Shown in pieces: positions 53,270-62,532 of a stretch of DNA of 64,000 bases. A program made the position numbers and the translations under genes. The stretch is from NCBI RefSeq assembly GCF_946482605.1, contig NZ_CAMLSE010000003.1, positions 372,001 to 436,000 of the forward strand. The letters are read 5' to 3'. Under the pieces are notes generated by a model. The model had not been told where the DNA came from, ran no database searches, and saw only the letters and a program-made list of their open reading frames with translations. Source of the stretch: an uncultured Dyadobacter sp. GTDB taxonomy: Bacteria > Bacteroidota > Bacteroidia > Cytophagales > Spirosomataceae. The first letter of the stretch is position 1. Every line of letters begins with the position of its first letter.

Positions 53270-53549
53270 CTGGGCGTAGCCGTCAAATCTGTTGAGGTTC
53301 AAGAATGCGGCCGCAAGAACAAAAACTATTCAGCATTTACCTCCAGAAGATTAAGATCGTTAGTTAACGTATCTGTTGCGTTTACCGCCAGGGTGTCATA
53401 TCTGTCCACCGGCGCATCGGAAAGCCTGCAATCAGGCTCCGTGTTGCCACCTGTGCCCCATCAACAACCTGCCGGCCGCTAAACAAGCAGCCGGCCGGCA
53501 GGTTTTCATTCCAAGAAATGTGGCTCAATGCATGGCCTTGCGAAGCTCA
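53270..53549. other. Intergenic region after the SDR gene
   Basis: This 280-base gap holds the strong hairpin at 53466-53504 and the promoter region of the TPR regulator. Nothing else is visible. Confidence 0.5.
53466..53504 (-). terminator. Strong hairpin terminator of the TonB/TolB/SDR operon
   Basis: A perfect 13-bp GC-rich stem (AACCTGCCGGCCG/CGGCCGGCAGGTT) with a 13-base loop lies 46 bases past the SDR stop. On the plus strand it is followed by TTTC, on the minus strand by GTTG. Confidence 0.6.
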
Positions 53550-54353
53550 TTAACGCAGCAGGGACCGCATCTTTTGCTGGATCAGGTCGGCGGCATATCT
53601 GGGGTTGAACCGGTACAGCTTATCCATCATCCAGGCATCCCGGCCCACTACCACTCGAAATTTGTTTTTCTCAATGGCAGTAAGAATCTCACTCGCAGCC
53701 TGCCCCGCCGGGATCGGCTTGAATTTCGCTTCGCCACCCGTATCGGCTTTGGGCACATCCAGACCGGAGTTTTGCATGATGTTGGTCGCAATGGCTCCCG
53801 GAAAAATGACCGTTACCCTCACATGGGTATCCTTCAATTCTGCATACAATCCTTCGGTGAGCAGCTTGACGGCCGCTTTCGCCGCACCGTAGAGCGTCTG
53901 GCCGGGGACGGGTAAAAAGCCGCCCATGCTCGATACGTTGGCGATGTGCGCCTCCGGGCGTTGCAAAAGATGGGGTAAAAATGCTTTTGTAAGATAGAGG
54001 GTCCCAAAAAAATTGACGGCCATTACGCGGTTGATATCCTCCATGGTCAGATCAACGACGCGCCGGAACGGTTGGATAATACCGGCATTATTGATGATAC
54101 CGTCGACCGCGCCGAAGTGGGCGAACACCCCGGCCGGAAATCCACTTACCTTCTCCTGATCGGTGATGTCCAACTGGAAACCCTTGAATTGCCCGGGACC
54201 TGCGGCGGCGAGACGGCTCGTTTCACGAAGGGTAGCGGCATTGATATCGACGCCGGCAACGTTGGCTCCGCGTTGTATGAGCTGCACACTGAGTTGCTGC
54301 CCGATACCACTCCCGGCACCGGTTACCACAATGGTTTTGTTGGATAATTGCAT
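53550..54353 (-). CDS. Short-chain dehydrogenase/reductase
   Basis: A 267-residue cytoplasmic SDR. The cofactor motif TGAGSGIG lies at residues 11-18, NNAG at about 88-91, the catalytic Ser in NVSSMGG and the YxxxK pair in YGAAKAAVK, so the active site is complete. Classic SDRs with this length reduce or oxidise hydroxyl or keto groups of small molecules. It follows the TolB-like gene by 23 bases and the TonB receptor gene further up, so it probably acts on the compound imported by that receptor. The substrate cannot be named. Confidence 0.9.
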   Translation of the reverse strand: MQLSNKTIVVTGAGSGIGQQLSVQLIQRGANVAGVDINAATLRETSRLAAAGPGQFKGFQLDITDQEKVSGFPAGVFAHFGAVDGIINNAGIIQPFRRVVDLTMEDINRVMAVNFFGTLYLTKAFLPHLLQRPEAHIANVSSMGGFLPVPGQTLYGAAKAAVKLLTEGLYAELKDTHVRVTVIFPGAIATNIMQNSGLDVPKADTGGEAKFKPIPAGQAASEILTAIEKNKFRVVVGRDAWMMDKLYRFNPRYAADLIQQKMRSLLR

Positions 54354-54376
54354 GATTACTTTTTTAGAATGGGCAC

Positions 54377-56071
54377 TCAGCGAAGTTCATTCGGCACGCC
54401 GGTTGGAAGGCCTTTTGACAAATCTATTTCAATTTTCCGGTCGCCGAGCTGCGTCCGGATGGTGCCCGATCCGCGCTTATTGACATAGAACTTAACATTA
54501 TCCACTTTAAGATAACCCTTTTGCTTTCCTGTCACCCGGATATCGGCATTCCAGATGGCGTCATAAAAGGAGGCCGGAACGATGGTCTCCGAACCGTTCA
54601 GGATGTAATCGCCGTCGTCGGAGAAATTGACATATTCAATTTTAAAGACCGACGGCTCACCAGCCGACGCCGGCTTTTGGGTCGTGATGTCGGCATGGCC
54701 GGAAACCAGTCCAACCAGTTTCCCATCCGTGCGCTGTGCGTTGTCCAGTGGCTTTATGTCCGCCAGGTTGGTTGCCCAGTTGATGGTGGGCGTCACAATT
54801 TTAAGGGGTGACGTCGGCTTCCTCGATGGAAATGTAATCATCCGGAGACGTCCCATTTGCTCTCCTTTTTTGACCTTACGCGGATCTTTCTGCTCCCAGA
54901 AAATGCCCCGGGTGCTGCTTGGGTGCCAGGTCAGGTTACCGAAGTGGTTGTATTCGCTGAGGTTATCCGACGCTGTCGTCAGGTTTTGTCCGGTGTATCC
55001 TTCCTCAGGTAACCGCGCGCGGTCGCCATACTGGTCGGTCATGGTCAGGCCGTAATACCGCCTGGCGTCCCTGAATCCTTCGATCTCTTCGTTTCTCCAT
55101 TCGGCAATCCCCGGCGCCAGGGCATTGTTGGCAACCAGCGGGCGTGGGATCAGACTGAATGCGTCCATACGGGTGGTATGCCGGTGCGTCTGGAAAATGA
55201 CCCACTTTCCATCCGGAGACGGGTACACGCCTTCGTCGTAACTGAAATGCCGGGTAAACCGGCTCACCTCGCCGCTCGTCAGATCGATTTTGGCAATATC
55301 GAAGTTACCTGCTTCAAATGCGCTGATGGTGGTCAGATACCTTCCCATGCCGGCAAAACTCTTCACTTCGCCCCCGCCAAAGAAGAATGGCCGGAAATCG
55401 GGCGCGCCCGGGAGGGCCGTCTTGTCCCCGGAAATAACTTTCGTATTGGCCAATTCGTAGCGCTCTCCCTTGGCATCCGAAACGCGCGTCAGCTCGCTCA
55501 CCAGCACCAGCGCACTGGGCAATGGCCTGGCTACCAGTAGAGTGTAGGCCACGTGAACGCCATCCTGCGACATATTGCTGGCAATGCGGGCCAATGTCTT
55601 TCCACCCGGAACGGTCGGATACACCAGCGGCAGAATGCGCGCCTGCTTGCAGTCCAGCACCGACGGGCTGCATTCCAGAATGCCGGTCGGCGTATAAATG
55701 CGCTTCCCGTCCGGAAGCGGTACCGGCATTTCACCGCCGATAGGCTCCGGCAGATCGCAGGTAAGGCATTTGAAACCGCTGCCATCGTCCTTCATAATGG
55801 CCAGGTTCGACTTCTTCGCACCCGCCATGGTCACTTCCATCACCAGGTGTCGTGCATCGGGGAGATAGTTGACCAACACCGCATCGATAACACTATCGGG
55901 CAGCGGAATGGTCGACACTTTGAACGGTTCCGGCTTCGGCGGCGGCGGAAGCTTCGGCACAAGCGCGTAGTTTGTCGGCTGGCCGTGCGAATGCTGTCCA
56001 TTGCTGGTCGTAGGCAAATGCAATGCGCACGCCAAAACACATACCCACATCAGGTAAGTTAACTTTTTCAT
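54377..56071 (-). CDS. Secreted TolB-like propeller protein
   Basis: A 564-residue exported protein (signal peptide ends near TTSNGQ). It carries PD40/TolB-type blades, for example DEGVYPSPDGKWVIFQTHRH and NYLPDARHLVMEVTMAGAKK, with a cysteine pair in FKCLTCDLP and another at ILECSPSVLDC. A C-terminal segment (YLKVDNVKFYVNKRGSGTI) is not part of the propeller. Lack of a catalytic motif suggests binding; hydrolase activity cannot be excluded. It lies between a TonB receptor and an SDR gene on one strand. Confidence 0.7.
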   Translation of the reverse strand: MKKLTYLMWVCVLACALHLPTTSNGQHSHGQPTNYALVPKLPPPPKPEPFKVSTIPLPDSVIDAVLVNYLPDARHLVMEVTMAGAKKSNLAIMKDDGSGFKCLTCDLPEPIGGEMPVPLPDGKRIYTPTGILECSPSVLDCKQARILPLVYPTVPGGKTLARIASNMSQDGVHVAYTLLVARPLPSALVLVSELTRVSDAKGERYELANTKVISGDKTALPGAPDFRPFFFGGGEVKSFAGMGRYLTTISAFEAGNFDIAKIDLTSGEVSRFTRHFSYDEGVYPSPDGKWVIFQTHRHTTRMDAFSLIPRPLVANNALAPGIAEWRNEEIEGFRDARRYYGLTMTDQYGDRARLPEEGYTGQNLTTASDNLSEYNHFGNLTWHPSSTRGIFWEQKDPRKVKKGEQMGRLRMITFPSRKPTSPLKIVTPTINWATNLADIKPLDNAQRTDGKLVGLVSGHADITTQKPASAGEPSVFKIEYVNFSDDGDYILNGSETIVPASFYDAIWNADIRVTGKQKGYLKVDNVKFYVNKRGSGTIRTQLGDRKIEIDLSKGLPTGVPNELR

Positions 56072-56190
56072 TGAGAAACAATTGGTTTAATGAATAATGT
56101 GATTAGTAGAAAAGCAGATCATCAAACGGCCGTCTGCTTCGGTCGGCCTGAATGGCAAATGGCATGGTGTTGGTGTGCAGGTCCCGTCGC

Positions 56191-59079
56191 TCAGAACGTG
56201 TACGTGGCAGTCAGAAAATAGGATCGTGGCGGCAGGCTAAGCGTAAAAAACACCGCGTTGGGATTGCCTTCCAGTTGAGCGCTGGTAAAGCCCTGTGTGT
56301 TCAGTGATGCCGGAAACCCGCCCGGTGCCGACCAGCCCATGATGCCATTCTGGTTAAATACATTATTGATATTAGCCTGCAATTGGAATTTGCGTGAAAC
56401 ATTGTAACCCAGATTGAGATTGGTCTGGTCAAAACCCGGCAGATAAAATACGTTGGCGACATTACCGGCCCGGCGGCCTATGTAAGACCAGTCAACCGAG
56501 CCGTACAACTTACCCGACGTGTAGCTTGGTGAAACGCGCAGGATGGTGCGGGGTGCAAAATCGGTTTCGTTGCCTGAGTAGCTCTGAACCTTATCATCCG
56601 TCTTCCCATTGCCGTTCAGCACCCAGGTGTTGAAGTCCACGGCAGTCGATTTCTGGAATGTGGCCACCGCGCGAACGCTCAGTTCTTTGGTAATGCCATA
56701 GGTCCCCTCCATTTCCACCCCGCTGGTTTTGAACTTGTTGTACAGCACTGCCGTGGCGTAAACAGACGTCACATCGGCCGACTCCTGCCCCAATGCCTGC
56801 TGCGGTACGTTGCCCAGCACACTGTAAAATGGCGTCACGAAAAGCGAAAACCGGTCCTTTTTGGCTTTGAAACCCGCTTCATACTGCTGTGTACCTTGCG
56901 CAATCGGGTTCAGGTAATCGGCATTATTGGAAGCATTCACATTCAGGTAAATCCCCAGATCGGGCGCTTTGCGGCCACGCGAATACCGTGCATACACGGC
57001 CAGATGCTCACTAAGCTTGTAGTTCAGCCCTGCCGAATAGGATGTCGTTTTGACCGTTTTGTCGTAAGGCAGGATGGCGGTAACGGCCCCGCCCATGTTG
57101 TCGTACAAGGTCAGCGGATCCTTATCGGTACCACCGTCGGCAGATGTCGTCGCACTGGCGATCTGATTGCTACCGCTCACCTTTATACGTTCAAAGCGAA
57201 TTCCCCAGTCGAGGTTCAGTGCAGGTGTGATCTCCCAGTTATGTCCGAAGAAGCCTGCCAACTGATTTTGTGTAAGATCGAAGATGTTGGTGGCTACGCT
57301 CCGGCCCGAACCGCCCGTGATGCCGTCCGGATTGGTGACCTGGTATGTCTTCCCCTGCATATCGGTGTACACAATGGCCGCGGGCTGCGGGCGCGGGCTC
57401 AGCATCAGCCCGTACATACTTCCGACGCCATTCGGATTGAGCCTCTTCACGGCAGTATGCGCATAATACAAGCCTCCTGTAAAACTCATGTGGCTGAGCC
57501 GCTTCGTCAGCGTCAGCTGGTCGATGGTTTCCTTTACCCGGTTATCGAACACGATCAATGGATTGAAAAGCAGCGAGTTCTTTTGGATTTCACCACCGGG
57601 CAGGTTGCTGTTATTGACCGTAAATTTAAGTCCGGCGGGTGCCCCATTCACGAAATTAATGCCCTGGGTAACATTCGCCAGTTCGGTACCGGTTGCCAGG
57701 TCGCGGAACGAATAGGTGCCCAGCTTGCCGGCCAGGTTGTTGACGCCGTAAAAGGTCACATTGTCGATCGCGAAGGGGTAAGGAATGGATGTGGTATTCC
57801 AAAACGAGGTTTTGTAGGAATAGCGGACCTTGTTGTCCAGTGTCCAGCCTTTTCCGAAGCTATGGTCAAAATTAAGCCCGACGGAAAGGTCTTTCGAATG
57901 GATTTTATCGCTCGAATTGTAGGTACCCCGCTCGCCCGTCTGGTTGATCGTGTAGTCGGCCGACACGGCAGGAATCAATACCGAGTTGCTTTGTTTGATA
58001 CCCGGCACGAGGTGCGGATTTTTGAAATCTACCGTCGGCAACTGCTCAAACCAGGCATTGTGGTCATTCAGATATTTGGCATACAACTTCAGGGAACCGG
58101 CTTTGAAATGCTTGACCACATTGGCCTTGACCTGCCCGCCGTTGTTCATCGGATAGCCTGGATAGCGCGCGCCATTGTTTTGCCGCCAAAACCCTCCCGC
58201 ATTGAAGGTCAACGTCTTGTCCCTGCTCAGCGGCCCGCCAAAGTTGACATCGGCCCGGTAGTAGGGATTTCGTCCGTTACCTTCCAACCCGAATTTCACC
58301 CTCGCCTGCGCCTCAAACGACGGCCCGCCTGTTTTGGAAACATAATTAAAAATACCGCCTGGCGCATTGTTGCCCAGAATCGAAGCCGTCCCGCCGCGAA
58401 CGGCTTCCAGCTTGCCCAATGTCAGGTCTGGACGTAAAAAATAATCCGGGCCATAGTTTCCATAAGTCGCATTGGTGACCGGCAGCCCGTCCTCCTGCAT
58501 CGAAACATAATAGTAGCCGTTGGACACATCGTTCCCGCCCACATTCACACCGCGTGAACTGACCGTGTTGCGGATTTCACCCGTGGACGAGTTGACATAC
58601 ACGCCTGGCACGTTCCGGAGCAGATCGGCCGCGCTGAGCGGGGCCTGTGACTGAATGAGTCTGGCGGAGAGCACCGATATGGCCACCGAGGATTCCATCC
58701 GGCTTCGCTTGTCGAAAACACCGGTAACGATCACTTCGTCCAGATTGGCCGCGGCTTCGGTAAGCGTCACATTGATAGTCGTTTGAGAGCCTACCAGGAC
58801 TTCCTTCGCAACGAAACCGATAAAACTGAACGTCAGGCTCGATGCCGGACCGAGACCGGATAACTCATAGTTCCCGGCCCCGTCGGTTACCGTTCCCTGG
58901 GCCGAGCCCTTCACTTTTACGCTGACACCCAGCAACGCTTCGCCTTTCCCATCCACAACTTTGCCATGAACTGCTGACTGTGCTAACAATAGCTGACAAC
59001 TGGCAATGGATAGGAACAAAAGTCCGAGAATCCGCCTCAACACCCTGTCGGGCCAGGAAAAATAGAGATGTCTGTTCAT
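56191..59079 (-). CDS. TonB-dependent receptor with carboxypeptidase-regulatory-like domain
   Basis: A 962-residue outer-membrane receptor from the ATG at 59079 (MNRHLYFSWPDRVLRRILG). After the signal peptide comes a carboxypeptidase-regulatory-like domain (about 35-115), then plug (DLLRNVPGVYVNSSTGEIRN; GGTASILGNNAPGGIFNYVS) and a siderophore/FecA-type barrel ending in YFLTATYTF. No SusD partner follows, so it is not a Sus transporter. It heads an operon with the TolB-like and SDR genes. The palindrome at 59235-59258 and a TAnnTTTG box upstream suggest control by the divergent Nudix-type regulator. Confidence 0.9.
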   Translation of the reverse strand: MNRHLYFSWPDRVLRRILGLLFLSIASCQLLLAQSAVHGKVVDGKGEALLGVSVKVKGSAQGTVTDGAGNYELSGLGPASSLTFSFIGFVAKEVLVGSQTTINVTLTEAAANLDEVIVTGVFDKRSRMESSVAISVLSARLIQSQAPLSAADLLRNVPGVYVNSSTGEIRNTVSSRGVNVGGNDVSNGYYYVSMQEDGLPVTNATYGNYGPDYFLRPDLTLGKLEAVRGGTASILGNNAPGGIFNYVSKTGGPSFEAQARVKFGLEGNGRNPYYRADVNFGGPLSRDKTLTFNAGGFWRQNNGARYPGYPMNNGGQVKANVVKHFKAGSLKLYAKYLNDHNAWFEQLPTVDFKNPHLVPGIKQSNSVLIPAVSADYTINQTGERGTYNSSDKIHSKDLSVGLNFDHSFGKGWTLDNKVRYSYKTSFWNTTSIPYPFAIDNVTFYGVNNLAGKLGTYSFRDLATGTELANVTQGINFVNGAPAGLKFTVNNSNLPGGEIQKNSLLFNPLIVFDNRVKETIDQLTLTKRLSHMSFTGGLYYAHTAVKRLNPNGVGSMYGLMLSPRPQPAAIVYTDMQGKTYQVTNPDGITGGSGRSVATNIFDLTQNQLAGFFGHNWEITPALNLDWGIRFERIKVSGSNQIASATTSADGGTDKDPLTLYDNMGGAVTAILPYDKTVKTTSYSAGLNYKLSEHLAVYARYSRGRKAPDLGIYLNVNASNNADYLNPIAQGTQQYEAGFKAKKDRFSLFVTPFYSVLGNVPQQALGQESADVTSVYATAVLYNKFKTSGVEMEGTYGITKELSVRAVATFQKSTAVDFNTWVLNGNGKTDDKVQSYSGNETDFAPRTILRVSPSYTSGKLYGSVDWSYIGRRAGNVANVFYLPGFDQTNLNLGYNVSRKFQLQANINNVFNQNGIMGWSAPGGFPASLNTQGFTSAQLEGNPNAVFFTLSLPPRSYFLTATYTF

Positions 59080-59095
59080 CTGTAAAATGTTTATG

Positions 59096-59113
59096 GTATA
59101 CAAAAAGGGGGTG
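59096..59113 (-). promoter_or_regulatory. GTATAC/AAAAG-like motif near the TonB receptor start
   Basis: GTATACAAAAAGGGGGTGAC shares GTATACAAAA with the copies at 50.4-51.5 kb and lies 17 bases before the receptor ATG, in the same orientation relative to the gene. The match is partial. Confidence 0.3.
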
Positions 59114-59211
59114 ACCAGCGGCTGGTCAGCGGGCTGCAATTACTTCCTTATAAAATACTGGTTACAAATTGTTTAACATTTCATAAGATTTGGCAATCTT
59201 ACATAACTCCA

Positions 59212-59219
59212 CAAATATA
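59212..59219 (-). promoter_or_regulatory. Candidate -7 box for the TonB/TolB/SDR operon
   Basis: On the minus strand TATATTTG fits TAnnTTTG, 133 bases before the receptor ATG. A TTTG lies 25 bases upstream inside the palindrome at 59235-59258, somewhat longer than the usual 19-21 spacing. Confidence 0.4.
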
Positions 59220-59234
59220 GAAGAAAAATATTAT

Positions 59235-59258
59235 TATAATCTACCAAAGTAGATTATA
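59235..59258. promoter_or_regulatory. Perfect 24-bp palindrome, candidate operator of the Nudix-type regulator
   Basis: TATAATCTAC-caaa-GTAGATTATA is a perfect 10-bp inverted repeat with a 4-base spacer. It lies between the divergent TonB receptor and Nudix-type regulator genes, 140 bases before the regulator ATG and just upstream of a candidate receptor promoter. Confidence 0.65.
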
Positions 59259-59397
59259 AATTTTTTCGCCTTTTTTTCTGGTATCGGGGAATGCGTTTGG
59301 ACTGCGCAAAGCGGCATTTAAGTAAAAGTCTGTAAGTTTGGCCGGCCCATACGGCATTCGTGCACGCCGGGCTACAATGCAGCGAAATCAAAGAAGA

Positions 59398-60177
59398 ATG
59401 GAAACAATAAGTGACAAAAACTACATCCAGCAGGTCTCTGTGGAATGCGTCATTTTTGGCTATCAGGACCGGCAGCTCATGGTTCTTGTACCGAAACTCG
59501 CTTTCAAAGGTGATTTCTGGGGATTGCCCGGCGGTTTTGTGTATCAGGACGAAGATACGGATGACGCCGCCCGGCGTATTCTGCACGCGCGGACGGGCAT
59601 TAAGGATGTATACCTGGAACAGTTCCAGGTAATGGGAAAAGCCGACCGGAACAGCCGTGCTTTTCTAGACCGGATGATTGAACTGAACAGGGACCTGTTC
59701 AACGATCCGCTGGCGGAAGGCCAAACCAGCCGAAGGGACTATGATTGGTTTACGAGGCGCTTCATATCCATTGGTTACTATGCCCTGGTGGATATGAACC
59801 AGGTAGTTCCGCAAAAAACGGACCTCGACTCATCCATTGAATGGTACCCGATCGGCAAAATACCTGCGATGATCATGGACCACAAGCAGATCATTAAAAA
59901 TGCCGTGGAAACGCTCAGGCTGACAGTGGACCAGAAACTGAACGCCTTTAACCTCCTTCCTGAAACCTTCACGATGCAGGAGATCCAGGAGCTTTACGAA
60001 GCGATTTTTGACAAACGTTTTGCGCAAAACAATTTCCCCAAGCGCATCCTGCGCCTGAACGCACTGGAGCGTCTGGAGAAAAAGTACACGGGCGCCGCCA
60101 ACAAAGCGCCTTATTTATACCGTTTCGACAAGGAGCGCAATCACCAATTGCTGGCTGACGATATTTTTGACGAATAA
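59398..60177 (+). CDS. Nudix-related transcriptional regulator (NrtR/AraR-like)
   Basis: A 259-residue regulator from the ATG at 59398 (METISDKNYIQQVSVECV). It has an N-terminal Nudix fold (GDFWGLPGGFVYQDEDTDDA), but the Nudix box is degenerate: the helix reads ARRILHARTGI where an active enzyme would have REVxEE, so hydrolysis is unlikely. The C-terminal winged helix (TFTMQEIQELYEAIFDK; FPKRILRL) is that of NrtR-like regulators. In Bacteroidota this group includes sugar-responsive regulators; here the effector is unknown. The palindrome at 59235-59258 is the probable operator. Confidence 0.88.
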   Translation: METISDKNYIQQVSVECVIFGYQDRQLMVLVPKLAFKGDFWGLPGGFVYQDEDTDDAARRILHARTGIKDVYLEQFQVMGKADRNSRAFLDRMIELNRDLFNDPLAEGQTSRRDYDWFTRRFISIGYYALVDMNQVVPQKTDLDSSIEWYPIGKIPAMIMDHKQIIKNAVETLRLTVDQKLNAFNLLPETFTMQEIQELYEAIFDKRFAQNNFPKRILRLNALERLEKKYTGAANKAPYLYRFDKERNHQLLADDIFDE

Positions 60178-60178
60178 A

Positions 60179-60219
60179 CAGTCATTTGTTATGTTTCAGA
60201 AAAACATAACAAATGACTG
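60179..60219. terminator. Bidirectional terminator
   Basis: An 18-bp perfect stem (60179-60196 with 60202-60219) and a 5-base loop (CAGAA) fills the gap between two convergent genes, starting one base after the Nudix-type stop. AT-rich arms give short T-rich ends on both strands. Confidence 0.85.
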
Positions 60220-60227
60220 CCCCGGGG

Positions 60228-62516
60228 TCAACTGCGCAGATCGATCGGCAGGGTGTAGATCCGTTTGCCGACCGCGGCGTAAATGGCGTTACACAATGCC
60301 GGTATGAAGGGTGGTACGGGTGGTTCGCCCACCCCTGTCGGCTTGGCATCGCTTTCCATGATGTGAACATGAATTTGCTTCGGTGACTCATTCATTCTGA
60401 TGATCTCGTATTCATCAAAATTGGACTGCTCGACCTGCCCGTTCTTAAAAGTAACCGCACTTTTCAGGGCAATGCTGGAAGCAAACTGCGCACCGCCTTC
60501 AAATTGGGATTTGATCCGGTCTACGTTTACAGCCGTGCCACAATCCACCGCATAATGTACCTCGGGGATGGTAATCTGGTTGTTCGAATCCACTAAGACC
60601 TCCACCACGCAGGCCACATACGTCAGAAAACTACGGTGCGCTGCAAAACCAAGTCCCGATCCCTTGGGCAGCTTTTTTCCCCAGCCCGATTCCTTGGCTA
60701 CGCGCTGTATTACTGCTTTCATCCGGCCGATTTCCCAGGGATAATCCTTGATATCTTCCCCATAATTCGGATAGCTACCCTTTACCATTTCCGGAGTAAA
60801 TGTAATGTTGCGGTCTTCCCCCAGGAGTTCAATCGCATATGAAACGGGGTCTTTACCAATGGCCTCGGCTACTTCGTCGAGCATGGTCCCAATGGCAAAC
60901 ACCTGCGGAATATTCCGCACGGATCTCAGCCAACCCACCCTCAGATGCGATTTTGCATCATGGGTTTCAATGCGGATGGCGGGCACATTGTACGGAAAGT
61001 CCGACGCGCCCAGGCCCAGTTCACCGTCGTCAGGTTGCAGGATCGAGCTATCCTCGGTCGCTGAGATCGATGGGTAGGCGATATGGTGGTTCCATCCCGT
61101 TAATTTATTCTGACCGTCAATCGTGGCCACGATTCGCTGAACACTGAGTGAATGCAGATAGTCGTGCTGGATGTCGTCCTCGCGGGTCCATTGTACTTTC
61201 ACAGGCAAGCCGGAATCCCTGGCCAATAATGCCGCTTCAACGATGAAGTCGGGTTTCGACTTCCTTCCGAAACCGCCGCCGATCAAAGTCACATGCATTG
61301 TTATTTTGTCCTCCGCGATCCCGAGGGCGTCCGCAACGGCCTTAATCGCCCCCTGCGGGTTTTGGGTGCATGCCCATATCTCACAGCTGCCATTTTTGAC
61401 TACGGCGAGGGCTGCTGGCGGTTCAAGGGTAGCGTGCGCCAGGTGCGGGGCGATATAGGTATGCGCGATCGTCTTTTTTGCGCCCGCCTTCACGGCATCG
61501 AAATCGCCGCGATTGCGCCTGACCGTTCCTTTTTTGCCGATCTCCGCAGTGAGCTCAGTAATTTGCTTCGCCGAATCGTACGATGCATTAGGACCTAAGT
61601 CCCATTCTATTTCCAGCAGGTCGCGGCCTTTTATCGCAGCCCAGGTATTGTCGGCAATCACGGCGACCCCGCTCAGAGGCTTACTCAATGTGGCTGGAAG
61701 CCCAGCCCCTTTAATCGTAATGACCTTCACCACCCCGGGTACAGCCAACGCCTTCTGATCGTTGACGGATTTCACAGCACCGCCTACCACCGGGCATCGC
61801 CTGATGACGGCGATCTTCATCCCCGCAACGTCCGCATCGGTGCCGAACACTGCTTTCCCGGTGACGATATCGGGCAGGTCGACGATGGGCGTGGCCTTAC
61901 CGATCAAATTGAACCGGGCTCGGTCCTTCAACTTCACGTTGCCGGAAGGAGGCACCGGCAATGCACTTGCGGCATCGGCAAGTTCGCCGAAACCCAGCTT
62001 TTTGCCGGAGGCTTTATGGATCACCTGGCTGTTTTCAGTGTCACATTCGGAAAGCGGGACCTTCCATTTTTCGGAAGCGGCCTGTAACAGCAAATGCCTC
62101 GCAATGGCACCGGCCTCCCTCATTGGTTTGAAAAACATCCTGACAGAAAAAGAGCCGTCGGTGTTCTGATTGCCGTATTTTTTTTCGTTTCCTTCGGCCT
62201 GCTTAATGATTACTTGCTTCCAATCGGCGCCAAGCTCATCGGCTACGATCAGCGGGAGCGACGTCCGGATCCCCTGCCCCATTTCCGAGCGGTGCGCAAC
62301 GATGATTACGGCGCCGTCGGAACCGATGCTTAGATAGGCATTGGGCGCAAATGTGGCTAGCTTTTCACCTTTACTACCGCAACCCCAGAAACTGATGCCC
62401 AGCACGATGCCTCCGGTCAATGCGCCACCGGCCTTCAGAAAATCCCTGCGCGAGGCTTTGAACACCTCTGAGGTCACCGGTCCGGACTTTTTTTGAAATG
62501 CAGATATGACTTTCAT
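60228..62516 (-). CDS. Molybdenum hydroxylase large subunit (xanthine dehydrogenase/IorB family)
   Basis: A 762-residue molybdopterin-binding subunit from the ATG at 62516 (MKVISAFQKKSGPV). A twin-arginine signal (SRRDFLKAGGALTGGIVLG) lies near residue 25. Family motifs: GQGIRTSLPLIVADELG, the cofactor-binding GGGFGRK and, at the C-terminus, GVGEPPVPP with the catalytic Glu 731. Isoquinoline 1-oxidoreductase and aldehyde oxidases of this two-subunit, membrane-associated type lack a flavin subunit and pass electrons to a cytochrome. The iron-sulfur partner is encoded 16 bases upstream. No cytochrome gene is seen here. The substrate is unknown. Confidence 0.92.
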   Translation of the reverse strand: MKVISAFQKKSGPVTSEVFKASRRDFLKAGGALTGGIVLGISFWGCGSKGEKLATFAPNAYLSIGSDGAVIIVAHRSEMGQGIRTSLPLIVADELGADWKQVIIKQAEGNEKKYGNQNTDGSFSVRMFFKPMREAGAIARHLLLQAASEKWKVPLSECDTENSQVIHKASGKKLGFGELADAASALPVPPSGNVKLKDRARFNLIGKATPIVDLPDIVTGKAVFGTDADVAGMKIAVIRRCPVVGGAVKSVNDQKALAVPGVVKVITIKGAGLPATLSKPLSGVAVIADNTWAAIKGRDLLEIEWDLGPNASYDSAKQITELTAEIGKKGTVRRNRGDFDAVKAGAKKTIAHTYIAPHLAHATLEPPAALAVVKNGSCEIWACTQNPQGAIKAVADALGIAEDKITMHVTLIGGGFGRKSKPDFIVEAALLARDSGLPVKVQWTREDDIQHDYLHSLSVQRIVATIDGQNKLTGWNHHIAYPSISATEDSSILQPDDGELGLGASDFPYNVPAIRIETHDAKSHLRVGWLRSVRNIPQVFAIGTMLDEVAEAIGKDPVSYAIELLGEDRNITFTPEMVKGSYPNYGEDIKDYPWEIGRMKAVIQRVAKESGWGKKLPKGSGLGFAAHRSFLTYVACVVEVLVDSNNQITIPEVHYAVDCGTAVNVDRIKSQFEGGAQFASSIALKSAVTFKNGQVEQSNFDEYEIIRMNESPKQIHVHIMESDAKPTGVGEPPVPPFIPALCNAIYAAVGKRIYTLPIDLRS

Positions 62517-62532
62517 ACGTTCGGTAATGGGT

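Noticed and set aside
56896..58437. A 513-codon open frame on the plus strand
   Set aside because: It lies wholly opposite the TonB receptor gene, whose motifs, signal peptide and barrel end are clear; the antisense product has no recognisable domain or signal.
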